DNA of 28,624 nucleotides from Desulfobacterales bacterium (GCA_030616425.1 JAUWXJ010000004.1:1-28624); one strand, 5' to 3'. Shown: positions 1 through 7,379, counted from the stretch's first letter. The notes: generated by a model from the sequence alone, not told the origin. Made by a program: numbers and translations.

Positions 1-142
1 TGAGATGGTGATGCCTGGGGATAATGTAACGATAGAGGCTGAGTTGATCACCCCTATAGCTATGGAAAAAGAGCTCAGGTTTGCCATACGTGAAGGGGGT
101 CGTACGGTAGGAGCCGGCGTTATCAGTGAAGTAGTGGAATAG
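1..142 (+). CDS. tuf: Elongation factor Tu, C-terminal fragment (gene truncated by window edge)
   Basis: The last 46 residues of EF-Tu, in the frame whose first full codon is at position 2, ending at TAG 140-142. EF-Tu is the GTPase that delivers aminoacyl-tRNA to the ribosome. The visible part is the end of beta-barrel domain 3, recognisable from the MVMPGDN segment, the ELITPIAMEKELRFAIREGG stretch and the typical ending GRTVGAGVISEVVE. The position immediately before rpsJ is the usual end of the str operon (rpsL-rpsG-fusA-tuf) running into the S10 operon, so the upstream flank is predicted to carry fusA, rpsG and rpsL. No intrinsic terminator separates it from rpsJ; a palindromic repeat lies in the gap instead. 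Confidence 0.97.
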   Translation, partial: EMVMPGDNVTIEAELITPIAMEKELRFAIREGGRTVGAGVISEVVE

Positions 143-168
143 GATGCCGTAATTCGTTAAACGGTTGT

Positions 169-261
169 GGTTGCGCGGCTCGTTTCGGCCTTCGGTTCAC
201 GTCAAACGGTTCTGAAACAGGACGCAACCGACAGACGAGGGACGTAACGAGCAGCGCAACC
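169..261. repeat. Imperfect intergenic palindrome between tuf and rpsJ
   Basis: The 217 bp tuf-rpsJ gap contains a 16 bp inverted repeat with one mismatch: 169-184 reads GGTTGCGCGGCTCGTT and 246-261 is its near-exact reverse complement, with about 61 bp between. Nested self-complementary bits (CGGTTCACGTC against GACGTAACG) suggest a long stem-loop in the mRNA. A second, weaker pair (TTATTGTT near 299 and AACAATAA near 340) lies closer to rpsJ. The GCGGCTCGTT core recurs in the rplX-rplE gap, so this is a member of a dispersed repeat family. There is no T-tract after it, so it does not look like a terminator. Confidence 0.7.
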
Positions 262-359
262 GATGAACGATAGCCGCCCTGTCTGAGAGCGTGAGAATTA
301 TTGTTACACCGGCCTGCAGCAGGTGGGAAACGTACGACAAACAATAACGAGTTGAGGCT

Positions 360-674
360 ATGATTACGGAACAAAAAATACGGATTCGGATGAAGTCCTA
401 CGATCACAAGCTGTTGGACCAGTCAACAGCGGATATTGTTGATACGGCCAAGCGAACGGGCGCCAGGGTTGTTGGGCCAATACCCCTGCCGACCGTAATC
501 AACAAGTATTGTGTATTACGTTCACCGCACAAGGACAAAAAGTCCCGCGAGCAGTTTGAGATCAGGACTCATAAGCGTCTTCTGGACATTGTGGACCCGA
601 CTCAGCAGACAGTGGATGCCCTGATGAAGCTCGATCTTTCGGCTGGGGTGGACGTTGAGATAAAGCTCGACTGA
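360..674 (+). CDS. rpsJ: Small ribosomal subunit protein S10
   Basis: 104 residues, the usual S10 length (about 102-105). S10 is part of the 30S head and, in many bacteria, is also the NusE subunit of the antitermination complex. Family hallmarks are the N-terminal KIRIRMKSYDHKLLDQS segment, ARVVGPIPLPT around residues 35-45 and the RTHKRLLDIVDPTQQTVDAL stretch in the second half. The ATG start follows a GAGG Shine-Dalgarno-like element by about 5 bases. It is the first gene of the S10 block, with only 13 bases to rplC. Confidence 0.98.
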   Translation: MITEQKIRIRMKSYDHKLLDQSTADIVDTAKRTGARVVGPIPLPTVINKYCVLRSPHKDKKSREQFEIRTHKRLLDIVDPTQQTVDALMKLDLSAGVDVEIKLD

Positions 675-687
675 GGGAAGAAACAAG

Positions 688-1326
688 ATGCACAGAGGGC
701 TATTAGGCAGAAAGATTGGTATGTCGAGCCTGTTTTCGCCCGAGGGACACCAGGTACCAGTCACAGTGCTTGAGGTTGGGCCTTGTGTCGTGACCCAGGT
801 CAAGACGCAGGAGGCTGACGGATATAATGCCCTGCAAGTCGGCTTCCTGGAAAAGAGGGGAAAACGAATCAACAAGCCCCTTCAAGGGCATCTTAAGAAG
901 AGCGGCACACAGGGGTGGGCTTTTCTGAGAGAAATCTCAGTTGACGACCCGTCGGAGTATACTTTGGGCCAGACTCTGGGCGTTGATATGTTCCAAGTGG
1001 GTGAGCGTGTGGATATAAGAGGCAGCTCTAAAGGAAGAGGCTTTTCCGGTGTTGTGAAGCGCTGGGGGTTCCACGGAGGCGGAAGGACCCACGGGTCTAT
1101 GTTTCATCGTGCACCGGGCTCTGTTGGGGCTTCAGCAACGCCTTCCAAGATCATTAAGGGCCGAAAGATGCCGGGTCATTATGGTGACCGACGGGTAACA
1201 GTACGGAACTTGGAGATTGTTGATGTACGGCCGGAAGAAGCTATCCTGATCGTAAAAGGGGCCGTGCCGGGGGCTAGGTCCGGGCTTGTTGAGGTGCTAA
1301 GACCGAAGTTTGGGCGGAAGGCTTAA
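688..1326 (+). CDS. rplC: Large ribosomal subunit protein L3
   Basis: 212 residues, normal for bacterial L3. The protein binds domain VI of 23S rRNA and nucleates 50S assembly; its internal loop reaches towards the peptidyl-transferase centre. Recognised by GLLGRKIGM near the N-terminus, the central GRGFSGVVKRWGFHGGGRTHGS region that forms the extended loop, and KMPGHYGDRRVTVRNLEIVDV towards the end. The ATG at 688 is preceded by GAGGGA. rplC ends at 1326 and is separated from rplD by an unusually long 209 bp repeat-filled gap. Confidence 0.98.
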   Translation: MHRGLLGRKIGMSSLFSPEGHQVPVTVLEVGPCVVTQVKTQEADGYNALQVGFLEKRGKRINKPLQGHLKKSGTQGWAFLREISVDDPSEYTLGQTLGVDMFQVGERVDIRGSSKGRGFSGVVKRWGFHGGGRTHGSMFHRAPGSVGASATPSKIIKGRKMPGHYGDRRVTVRNLEIVDVRPEEAILIVKGAVPGARSGLVEVLRPKFGRKA

Positions 1327-1330
1327 GAAA

Positions 1331-1442
1331 TTAAGGGCTTCGCCCTAATTGGAGTGCTGGAGTGATAGAGTACTGGAGTGATGGAATAATGGCAATTTTT
1401 GCTATCCAATACCCCAACACTCCATCCCGCCAGAGGCGGATC
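1331..1442. repeat. Repeat-rich rplC-rplD spacer: hairpins plus GGAGTG tandem motif
   Basis: Most of the 209 bp rplC-rplD gap is repeat. A small hairpin, AGGGC-TTC-GCCCT (1334-1346), is followed by tandem GGAGTGCTGGAGTGATAG-like units (1351-1384). An inverted copy (CCAACACTCCATC, around 1415-1427) then follows, and a CCGCC-AGA-GGCGG hairpin (about 1428-1440). Between the arms, GGCAATTTTTGCTA is itself self-complementary. The GGCGG-type hairpin resembles the one at 19392-19408. The remaining 1443-1535 has nothing recognisable apart from a possible SD (AAGAGGTGA, 1518-1526) for rplD. Confidence 0.6.
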
Positions 1443-1535
1443 TTCGACACTTCATGTGGAAGCCGGAAAGATGGCCCTGCTAAAGGGCTTGTGATTTCAA
1501 CAAGTCGTAGAGCTTTCAAGAGGTGAACAAGGTCT

Positions 1536-2159
1536 ATGGCCTTTCAAGATGTTTATAACATGGATGGCGCAAAGGTTTCTGAGATAGACCTAGCGGATGA
1601 GATCTTCAATGTCCCTGTCAAGCAGCACGTCTTGCATGAAGTGGTCATCATGCAACTGGCGAACAGGCGTGCTGGAACGGCCTCTACCAAGGGGCGCTCT
1701 GAAGTGCGAGGTGGTGGAGCAAAGCCTTATCGCCAGAAGGGCACAGGTCGTGCCCGAGCAGGCACCCGGAGCTCACCCCTGTGGCGTGGTGGAGGTGTCG
1801 TATTTGGTCCAAGGCCCCGCAGTTACGCCTACAAGGTGCCAAAAAAGGTTCGTAGACAGGCCCTAAAAATGGCTTTGACGAGCAAATTGCAGGACAATGC
1901 CTTGATTGTTGTAGACAAACTCGATCTGGAAACTGTTAAGACAAAGCCATTCGTAGAAGTTATGGAGGCACTAAGGGCCAAGGCGGCATTGATCGTAACA
2001 GACCAGAAACTTGAGAACCTTGAACTTTCCTCAAGGAATGTGCCCAATGTGAAGGTGGTGCGCTCGGAAGGTTTGAACGTCTATGATATTCTCAAGTTTC
2101 AACACCTTATTTTGCTTGAGCCTTCTGTGAAGCAGCTCGAGGGGAGATTGCTTTCATGA
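1536..2159 (+). CDS. rplD: Large ribosomal subunit protein L4
   Basis: 207 residues, the expected L4 length. L4 binds domain I of 23S rRNA and lines the polypeptide exit tunnel; in E. coli it also represses its own operon, but no such leader can be identified here. The tunnel loop is clear: NRRAGTASTKGRSEVRGGG, PYRQKGTGRARAG and SPLWRGGGVVFGPRPRSY (residues about 44-95). The C-terminal part has the LNVYDILKFQHLILLEPSVKQLE ending. The last four bases overlap the ATG of rplW, a translational-coupling arrangement. Confidence 0.98.
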   Translation: MAFQDVYNMDGAKVSEIDLADEIFNVPVKQHVLHEVVIMQLANRRAGTASTKGRSEVRGGGAKPYRQKGTGRARAGTRSSPLWRGGGVVFGPRPRSYAYKVPKKVRRQALKMALTSKLQDNALIVVDKLDLETVKTKPFVEVMEALRAKAALIVTDQKLENLELSSRNVPNVKVVRSEGLNVYDILKFQHLILLEPSVKQLEGRLLS

Positions 2160-2443
2160 ACCCATACGAGATTATCAAGGGACCCCTCATAACTGAAAAG
2201 AGCACCATACAGAAGGAGACTAGTAATCAGCTCTCCTTTGAGGTGGACCGTAAGGCCAATCGGGTAGAGATCGGGCATGCGGTGGAAAAGGCCTTCAATG
2301 TTCGCGTGGAAAAGGTTCGGACCATGCAGATGAAAGGCAAAGTTAAACGGATGGGTCGGACGCTGGGCAAGCGCCGCGACTGGAAGAAGGCTATCGTGAC
2401 CCTGGCCAAGGGTGAGAATATTGAGTTCTTTGAAGGGGTATGA
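2156..2443 (+). CDS. rplW: Large ribosomal subunit protein L23
   Basis: 95 residues, typical of bacterial L23, which sits at the exit of the ribosomal tunnel and docks trigger factor and SRP. The N-terminus PYEIIKGPLITEKST is the family signature, followed by QLSFEVDRKANRVEIGHAVE and the positively charged KRMGRTLGKRRDWKKAIVTL loop and strand. The ATG overlaps the end of rplD by four bases (ATGA), with GAGGGGAG as SD inside rplD. A 135 bp repeat-containing gap follows before rplB. Confidence 0.98.
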   Translation: MNPYEIIKGPLITEKSTIQKETSNQLSFEVDRKANRVEIGHAVEKAFNVRVEKVRTMQMKGKVKRMGRTLGKRRDWKKAIVTLAKGENIEFFEGV

Positions 2444-2446
2444 TTC

Positions 2447-2577
2447 AGATTGACGATTGTTTTTTCGCCATAAGCGAAGCAATCGACAATCATCAATCCC
2501 AACGGCCAAAATGGACTCGTCCAAAGGTTTTGAAACAGCTTGTAGTAACTAATGACCAATGACTAATGGATAGCGAA
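2447..2577. repeat. Dispersed repeat copy in the rplW-rplB gap
   Basis: Fills nearly the whole gap. The first part is an imperfect palindrome (GATTGACGATTGTTTT from 2447 against GCAATCGACAATCATCAATC ending at 2498). The segment 2506-2546 matches 7738-7778 with only a few differences, including the core GGTTTTGAAACAGCTTGTAG. After it comes a tandem TAACTAATGACCAATGACTAATGG stretch reaching to about nine bases before the rplB start. The shared segment is one end of the MITE-like element seen complete at 7588-7772, so this appears to be a partial or decayed copy. Confidence 0.75.
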
Positions 2578-2578
2578 T

Positions 2579-3403
2579 ATGGCACTTAGAAAAGTGAAGC
2601 CCACCTCTCCTGGACGACGATTTCAGACATATGATGCGTTTGAAGGTATTACGAGGTCTCGCCCAGAAAGGAGCTTAGTGCGACCTTTGAAGCAAAGCGG
2701 AGGTCGCAATACGGGTGGCCGTATGACATGTCGCCACCGCGGTGGCGGACATAAACGACGTTACCGCATCATTGACTTCAGACGTGATAAGACTGATGTC
2801 CCGGCAAAGGTGGCATCCATAGAATACGATCCCAATCGGTCAGCCCGCATTGCCTTGCTCCACTATGCAGATGGGGAAAAGCGCTATATTGTGGCGCCTC
2901 ATAAGCTTTCGGCACGCGACACAGTGATTGCCAGCTCCACAGCCGATATTAAGCCCGGCAATGTTTTACCCCTTCGAAACATACCGCTGGGTACGCAGAT
3001 CCACAATATTGAGATGCAGCCCGGCAAGGGGGCACAGATAGTACGGAGTGCAGGAACATATGCACAGCTCATGGCCAAAGAAGGACGGTACGCCCAGGTC
3101 AAGCTTCCCTCAGGTGAGGTACGTATGTTTTTGATCGATTGCAGGGCAACAGTTGGTCAGGTGGGAAACCTTGAACATGAAAGTATCTCTCTTGGCAAGG
3201 CGGGCCGAAAACGCTGGCTGGGCCGTCGTCCAAGGGTGCGAGGCGTTGCTATGAATCCGGTGGACCATCCAATGGGTGGTGGTGAGGGGAAGTCATCTGG
3301 GGGACGGCATCCCTGTTCTCCTTGGGGCATTCCCGCCAAAGGGTATAGAACACGAAAGAAAAAGAAAGTTAGTGATCAATACATCGTGAAGCGTAGAAAA
3401 TAA
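2579..3403 (+). CDS. rplB: Large ribosomal subunit protein L2
   Basis: 274 residues, standard L2 length. L2 is a core 50S protein needed for subunit association and peptidyl-transferase activity. It shows KPTSPGRRFQTYDAFEGIT at the N-terminus, GRNTGGRMTCRHRGGGHKRRYRIIDFRR (residues about 43-72), and the C-terminal GVAMNPVDHPMGGGEGKSSG segment, whose conserved His lies near the catalytic centre. Start ATG at 2579 is supported by family length, but no convincing Shine-Dalgarno sequence is visible: the bases just upstream belong to a repeat (ACTAATGGATAGCGAAT). A long repeat-rich spacer of 223 bp follows. Confidence 0.97.
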   Translation: MALRKVKPTSPGRRFQTYDAFEGITRSRPERSLVRPLKQSGGRNTGGRMTCRHRGGGHKRRYRIIDFRRDKTDVPAKVASIEYDPNRSARIALLHYADGEKRYIVAPHKLSARDTVIASSTADIKPGNVLPLRNIPLGTQIHNIEMQPGKGAQIVRSAGTYAQLMAKEGRYAQVKLPSGEVRMFLIDCRATVGQVGNLEHESISLGKAGRKRWLGRRPRVRGVAMNPVDHPMGGGEGKSSGGRHPCSPWGIPAKGYRTRKKKKVSDQYIVKRRK

Positions 3404-3429
3404 TGTATACACTGCATGGCCATGAATTG

Positions 3430-3550
3430 CGATGTTTGAGCCAACAGTTGTTCGTTGTTCCTTCTTCGTCGAAATAGTCCGTTGTGTGTTGTCCGTAGTC
3501 CGTTGCCATTCTTTCAACTACTGACAGCTGACAACTGACGATCACGATGA
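3430..3550. repeat. Intergenic repeat tract between rplB and rpsS
   Basis: The 223 bp gap holds a run of related short units (GTTGTTCGTTGTTCC, GTCCGTTGTGTGTTGTCC, GTAGTCCGTTGCC) followed by units of the opposite sense (CTGACAGCTGACAACTGACG). Thus CAACAGTTGTTCG near 3441 can pair with the CAGCTGACAACTG segment near 3525-3538. It belongs in style to the other AT-rich gap palindromes of this operon. The last ~75 bp before rpsS show only the SD-like AGGTGAGG at 3616-3623. Confidence 0.55.
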
Positions 3551-3626
3551 TGTCCAAGAATTAAGAAGTTCCAATTATGACCGTTCAAAGTATACAAGCA
3601 AAAGAGAACTTAGATTAGGTGAGGAT

Positions 3627-3917
3627 ATGGCGCGTTCGTTAAAAAAAGGTCCTTACATTGAATCCAAATTGCTCAAGAAGGCGCTTGTAGCTCAGGAGAG
3701 TGCGAGCCGTAAGGTTATCAAGACCTGGTCTAGACGCTCGACCATCGTCCCCGAGCTGGTTGGTTTAACACTGGCTGTGCACAATGGGAAAAAGTTCATT
3801 CCGGTGTTTATATCAGAGGATATGGTGGGCCACAAATTAGGGGAGTTTTCACCGACAAGGACCTTTTTCGGGCATGCTGGTGATAAGAGGACCCGTCTAA
3901 AAGGGAAGATGAAATAA
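3627..3917 (+). CDS. rpsS: Small ribosomal subunit protein S19
   Basis: 96 residues, as expected for S19, a 30S head protein that complexes with S13 and contacts the A and P sites. Signature features are MARSLKKGPYIESKLLKK, KVIKTWSRRSTIVPELVGLT, and the C-terminal VGHKLGEFSPTRTF motif followed by HAGDK. The ATG at 3627 has AGGTGAGG just upstream with short spacing. A 100 bp gap to rplV shows no clear feature. Confidence 0.98.
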   Translation: MARSLKKGPYIESKLLKKALVAQESASRKVIKTWSRRSTIVPELVGLTLAVHNGKKFIPVFISEDMVGHKLGEFSPTRTFFGHAGDKRTRLKGKMK

Positions 3918-4017
3918 GGCGGGCCGTTGCCCAAATGATTGGCCTATTCTCCTTATAGGGTTCCTCCTTAGGATATCCTTTTACTGTATATAACGGCTGT
4001 TTGCAAAGAGCTGACAC

Positions 4018-4350
4018 ATGGAAGTCAAGGCAGTTGCAAAATACGTGAGGATCTCTCCCACAAAGGTTCGAAAGGTGGCAAGGGGAGTCAAGGGCAAGCC
4101 GGTAGAGGATGCTTTGAGCGTTTTGGGTTTTATGCCACAGCGTTCGGCCAGGGTCTTGGGTAGGATCATACGTTCGGCAGTAGCTAATGCTGACCAGAAG
4201 CCTGATATTGAGGTGGACAACCTGTCGATTGCAAATATTGTTGTAAACCAAGGACCAAGCTTGAAGCGTTTTCGGCCAAGGGCCATGGGACGGGCAACCA
4301 GGATTCTCAAACGTACGAGTCATATTACGGTTGTCTTGAAAGAAGAGTAG
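4018..4350 (+). CDS. rplV: Large ribosomal subunit protein L22
   Basis: 110 residues, normal for L22, which contacts all six 23S domains and whose hairpin lines the exit tunnel (macrolide resistance mutations map there). Visible family features are AKYVRISPTKVRKVARGVKGK near the N-terminus, RIIRSAVANADQKPDIEVDNL in the middle, and the tunnel hairpin GPSLKRFRPRAMGRATRILKRTSHITVVL. The SD is weak (AGAG about 10 bases before ATG). rpsC follows after 16 bases. Confidence 0.98.
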   Translation: MEVKAVAKYVRISPTKVRKVARGVKGKPVEDALSVLGFMPQRSARVLGRIIRSAVANADQKPDIEVDNLSIANIVVNQGPSLKRFRPRAMGRATRILKRTSHITVVLKEE

Positions 4351-4366
4351 GATAAGAGGGGGCATT

Positions 4367-5014
4367 TTGGGACAGAAAGTAAATCCGATCGGGTTCAGGT
4401 TGGGGATCACCAAGTCGTGGAATTCTCGATGGTTTGCTGGCAAGGATTACGCTAAGTTTATCATAGATGACTATAAGATCCGTGAGTTTGTGAAGAAAAA
4501 GCTCCATCATGCTGGTATATCGAGTATTGAGATCGAAAGATGGGCCAACCGTCTTAGACTACGCATATATGCTGCCCGTCCAGGTATTGTGATCGGAAAA
4601 AAGGGAGCCGAGATTGAGCAGGTTAGGAAGGAGCTAGAAAAGTTGGTCTCCCATGAGATGGTGATCGATATCCAAGAGGTGAGAAAGCCCGAGGTAGACG
4701 CTCAATTGGTAGCCGAAAACGTGGCCATGCAAATTGTGAGGCGGGTTGCGTTTCGCAGGGCCATGAAAAGGAGTGTGGCGTCAGCCATGAGGTTTGGTGC
4801 CAAGGGAATCAAGGTATCCTGTTCGGGTCGTTTGGGAGGGGCAGAAATGGCCAGGACCGAATGGTATAGGGAAGGGAGAATACCGCTTCATACATTAAGG
4901 GCGGACATCGATTACGGGTTTACTCAGGCCCGCACGACATACGGAATCATCGGGATAAAGGTGTGGATATTTGGCGGTGAGATTCTTGAAAAAGACAAAG
5001 CAGAAACAATTTAG
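4367..5014 (+). CDS. rpsC: Small ribosomal subunit protein S3
   Basis: 215 residues, near the usual 210-235. S3 lies at the mRNA entry tunnel of the 30S and helps unwind mRNA. The start is TTG at 4367, giving the canonical GQKVNPIGFRLGIT N-terminus, with AGAGGGGG as SD seven bases before; no upstream ATG fits. The KH domain contains GIVIGKKGAEIEQVRKEL (residues about 69-86), and the C-terminal domain contains ARTEWYREGRIPLHTLRADIDYG. The protein ends with VWIFGGEIL plus a short charged tail. Confidence 0.98.
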   Translation: MGQKVNPIGFRLGITKSWNSRWFAGKDYAKFIIDDYKIREFVKKKLHHAGISSIEIERWANRLRLRIYAARPGIVIGKKGAEIEQVRKELEKLVSHEMVIDIQEVRKPEVDAQLVAENVAMQIVRRVAFRRAMKRSVASAMRFGAKGIKVSCSGRLGGAEMARTEWYREGRIPLHTLRADIDYGFTQARTTYGIIGIKVWIFGGEILEKDKAETI

Positions 5015-5026
5015 GAGAGCCCTGCC

Positions 5027-5443
5027 ATGTTGAGTCCTAAGAAGGTCAGATACAGGAAACAACAGAAGGGCAGGATGAGAGGAAAGGCCTGTCGGGGCGC
5101 GATCTTGAGCTTTGGTGAGTTCGGGCTTCAGGCGCTTGAGTGCGGGCGCATGACAGCACAACAGATCGAGGCGGCTCGTGTTGCCATGACTCGTCACGTG
5201 AAACGGGGCGCAAAGATTTGGATCCGGGTTTTTCCTGATAAGCCCATTACAAAGAAGCCTGCTGAAACTAGGATGGGGAAGGGGAAAGGGGCCCCAGAAG
5301 GCTGGGCTGCTGTAGTCAAGCCTGGCAAGGTACTCTATGAGATGGGAGGGGTCTCAGCCGATTTGGCGACAGAGGCCTTGCGATTGGCTTCACACAAGCT
5401 CCCTTTCAGGACACGCCTTGTGATGCGAGGTGAGCGCTCATGA
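5027..5443 (+). CDS. rplP: Large ribosomal subunit protein L16
   Basis: 138 residues, the usual length. L16 stabilises the A-site tRNA in the 50S. N-terminus MLSPKKVRYRKQQKGRMRG, central RQ-type loop AARVAMTRHVKRGAKIWIRVFPDKP, the MGKGKGAPEGWAAVVKPGKVLYEM segment, and the C-terminal LASHKLPFRTRLV are all diagnostic. AGGAG lies 9 bases before the ATG. The final bases overlap the rpmC start (ATGA). Confidence 0.98.
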   Translation: MLSPKKVRYRKQQKGRMRGKACRGAILSFGEFGLQALECGRMTAQQIEAARVAMTRHVKRGAKIWIRVFPDKPITKKPAETRMGKGKGAPEGWAAVVKPGKVLYEMGGVSADLATEALRLASHKLPFRTRLVMRGERS

Positions 5444-5655
5444 AGGCAAGGGAGTTGAGGGAGCTAAGCTTAGAGGAGTTGGAGCACAAATTGGCAGATC
5501 TGACCCAGGAACTGTTCAATCTAAGATTTCAGCACGCCACAGACCAGCTGGAAAATCCTATGAGGTTGCGGCAGACTAAGCGTGATATTGCCGGCATTAG
5601 AACGGTCCTGAGGGAACGGCAAATAGCATCGAGCCGTGAATCGGGAATTGAGTAA
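5440..5655 (+). CDS. rpmC: Large ribosomal subunit protein L29
   Basis: 71 residues, a two-helix ribosomal protein beside L23 at the tunnel exit. The sequence MKARELRELSLEELEHKL, then LTQELFNLRFQHATDQLENPMRLRQTKRDIAGIRTVLRER, is the complete family signature. The extra ~8 residues at the C-terminus (ASSRESGIE) are unconserved in character. The ATG overlaps the rplP stop by four bases with GAGGTGAG as SD, indicating translational coupling. Confidence 0.97.
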   Translation: MKARELRELSLEELEHKLADLTQELFNLRFQHATDQLENPMRLRQTKRDIAGIRTVLRERQIASSRESGIE

Positions 5656-5694
5656 TCGATTAACTTGTAACGGAAGCGTAGCTCAGGGGTACTG

Positions 5695-5958
5695 ATGAGA
5701 CGTAAAGCAAGGGGAACAAGAAAAAAACAGGTTGGCACGGTCATTAGCAATGAGATGGACAAGACGGTCGTGGTGTCCATAGAGAGGACAGTTCAACATC
5801 CTGTGTATAAGAAGTATGTGAGGCGGCGTGGCAAGTGCGTGGCCCATGACGCACAGAACGTGTGCCGTAAAGGTGACAAGGTGATGATTATAGAAACGAG
5901 GCCTCTGAGTAAGACCAAGCGCTGGCAGGTGAGTGAGGTTCTGGAGAAGGCACTTTGA
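5695..5958 (+). CDS. rpsQ: Small ribosomal subunit protein S17
   Basis: 87 residues, the normal size for S17, an OB-fold 16S rRNA-binding protein important for early 30S assembly. It has RKKQVGTVISNEMDKTVVVSIER at the N-terminus, HPVYKKYVRRRGKCVAHD in the middle, and GDKVMIIETRPLSKTKRW at the C-terminus, all family features. CAGGGG a few bases upstream of the ATG may serve as the ribosome binding site. It ends 16 bases before the chosen rplN start. Confidence 0.98.
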   Translation: MRRKARGTRKKQVGTVISNEMDKTVVVSIERTVQHPVYKKYVRRRGKCVAHDAQNVCRKGDKVMIIETRPLSKTKRWQVSEVLEKAL

Positions 5959-5974
5959 GAGGACTATTGCACGG

Positions 5975-6343
5975 ATGATACGGGCGGAAACCAAACTATT
6001 AGCAGCCGACAACTCAGGTGCCAAGAAATTGTATTGCATCAGGGTGCTCGGTGGATCACGGCGGCGGTATGCAGGGATCGGAGATACCATCATCGTTTCG
6101 GTAAAGGAGGCTATACCAAACGCCAAAGTCAAAAAGGGTGATGTCATGCGGGCGGTCGTAGTCCGGACAAAGAAGGAATTACGCAGACCCGATGGTTCCT
6201 ATATAAGATTTGACGACAATTCCGCAGTACTGATCAACCAGCAGGGAGAGCCGATTGGCACCCGAATTTTTGGTCCTGTGGCCAGGGAACTTCGGGCAAA
6301 GAGGTTTATGAAAATCATCTCCTTGGCGCCAGAGGTGTTGTAA
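5975..6343 (+). CDS. rplN: Large ribosomal subunit protein L14
   Basis: 122 residues from the ATG at 5975, exactly the standard L14 length. The reading frame is open further upstream to 5933, but that would add 14 residues overlapping rpsQ, and all known L14 proteins begin as here (MIRAETKLLAADNSGAKK). L14 is at the subunit interface, contacting L19 and the 16S rRNA. Further signatures are VLGGSRRRYAGIGDTIIVSVK and the C-terminal RIFGPVARELRAKRFMKIISLAPEVL. A GAGAGGA element lies about 11 bases upstream. Confidence 0.97.
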   Translation: MIRAETKLLAADNSGAKKLYCIRVLGGSRRRYAGIGDTIIVSVKEAIPNAKVKKGDVMRAVVVRTKKELRRPDGSYIRFDDNSAVLINQQGEPIGTRIFGPVARELRAKRFMKIISLAPEVL

Positions 6344-6372
6344 CCTCACCAAGACTGAAGGATAGAGGAGTT

Positions 6373-6702
6373 ATGTCAACTGCGAAGTGCCGTATCAAGA
6401 AAGACGACAAAGTCAAGGTTATTACGGGCAAGGAAAAGGGTAAGATGGGCAAGGTCCTGAAAGTCCATCGTGACCGACAGCGTATTATTGTTGAAAATGT
6501 GAATTTTGTCAAACGTCACACCAAGCCCGGCGGTCAAACGCGACAGGGGGGTATTATAGAAAAAGAAGCTTCAATTCATTCGGCTAACCTCATGTTGATG
6601 TGTAACAAATGCATAAACCCCGTGCGAATCAAGATGCAGCGCCTTGAGGATGGCAGAACGGTGAGGGTGTGCAGGAAGTGCGGGGAGATTATCGATACAT
6701 AG
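6373..6702 (+). CDS. rplX: Large ribosomal subunit protein L24, with C-terminal zinc-knuckle
   Basis: 109 residues. L24 initiates 50S assembly on 23S domain I. The KOW motif is at KKDDKVKVITGKEKGKMGKV (residues about 9-28), followed by NVNFVKRHTKP and the GGIIEKEASIHSANL segment. The C-terminal part has C77, C80, C100 and C103 in CNKC and CRKC pairs, a likely zinc ribbon that is absent from E. coli L24 but found in many other bacteria. AGGATAGAGGAG precedes the ATG at 6373. A 123 bp palindromic gap follows. Confidence 0.97.
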   Translation: MSTAKCRIKKDDKVKVITGKEKGKMGKVLKVHRDRQRIIVENVNFVKRHTKPGGQTRQGGIIEKEASIHSANLMLMCNKCINPVRIKMQRLEDGRTVRVCRKCGEIIDT

Positions 6703-6811
6703 AGTCGAAAATCGTAAATCGGGAATCGGTTACGCAGCTCGTTACGGTAACCGTCAACCGTCAGACGTAACGAGCCGCGAATAACGAATGACGATTTACG
6801 AATAACGAATG
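6703..6811. repeat. Long imperfect palindrome between rplX and rplE
   Basis: Two nested inverted repeats are directly visible. The outer pair is TCGTAAATCG (6712-6721) with CGATTTACGA (6792-6801), a perfect 10 bp. The inner pair is GCAGCTCGTTACG (6734-6746) with CGTAACGAGCCGC (6766-6778), 12 of 13 matching. Tandem ACGAATAACGAATG units flank the right side. The inner arm shares GCGGCTCGTT with the tuf-rpsJ palindrome. Nothing marks it as a terminator; rplE follows directly with its own SD (GGAAAGG, 6813-6819). Confidence 0.75.
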
Positions 6812-6825
6812 TTGGAAAGGTAGCC

Positions 6826-7365
6826 GTGTCGCATCTAAAGACCCTGGACAGCAATGAGATAACCTCAACACTGATGGATCGGTTTGGGTATAAGAATGTC
6901 ATGCAGGTTCCGAAATTGGCCAAAATTGTGTTGAACATGGGGGTGGGTGAAGCAATACAAAACATCAAGATCCTCGATTCAGCGGTGCAAGAACTAGGCT
7001 TGATCGCTGGTCAAAGACCTATTATCAGCCGCGCCAGGAAGTCGATTGCTGCCTTCAAGCTCCGGGCAGGTATGCCCATAGGATGCAAGGTGACACTTCG
7101 AGGGGTGCAGCTGTATGACTTCTTTACCAGATTGGTTAACATAGCCCTGCCCAGGGTGCGAGACTTTCGAGGAATTTCGCCAAAGGGCTTTGATGGCAGA
7201 GGTAACTATTCCTTGGGAATTAAGGAGCATATTATATTTCCAGAAATCGATTACGACAAGATTGACAAGATCAAAGGACTAAACATCACGATTGTAACCA
7301 GTGCCCGAACTGATGAGGAAGGCATGGCACTACTTGAGTTGATGGGAATGCCGTTCAGGAGCTGA
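6826..7365 (+). CDS. rplE: Large ribosomal subunit protein L5
   Basis: 179 residues from a GTG at 6826, preceded by GGAAAGG with ideal spacing. L5 is part of the 5S rRNP of the central protuberance and contacts the P-site tRNA. Features are VPKLAKIVLNMGVGEA, the LIAGQRPIISRARKSIAAFKLR region with GMPIGCKVTLRG, RVRDFRGISPKGFDGRGNYSLGIKEHIIFPEI, and the TSARTDEEGMALLELMGMPFR ending. Length matches the family (about 179). Confidence 0.98.
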   Translation: MSHLKTLDSNEITSTLMDRFGYKNVMQVPKLAKIVLNMGVGEAIQNIKILDSAVQELGLIAGQRPIISRARKSIAAFKLRAGMPIGCKVTLRGVQLYDFFTRLVNIALPRVRDFRGISPKGFDGRGNYSLGIKEHIIFPEIDYDKIDKIKGLNITIVTSARTDEEGMALLELMGMPFRS

Positions 7366-7379
7366 GAAAGGGGGCGTGC

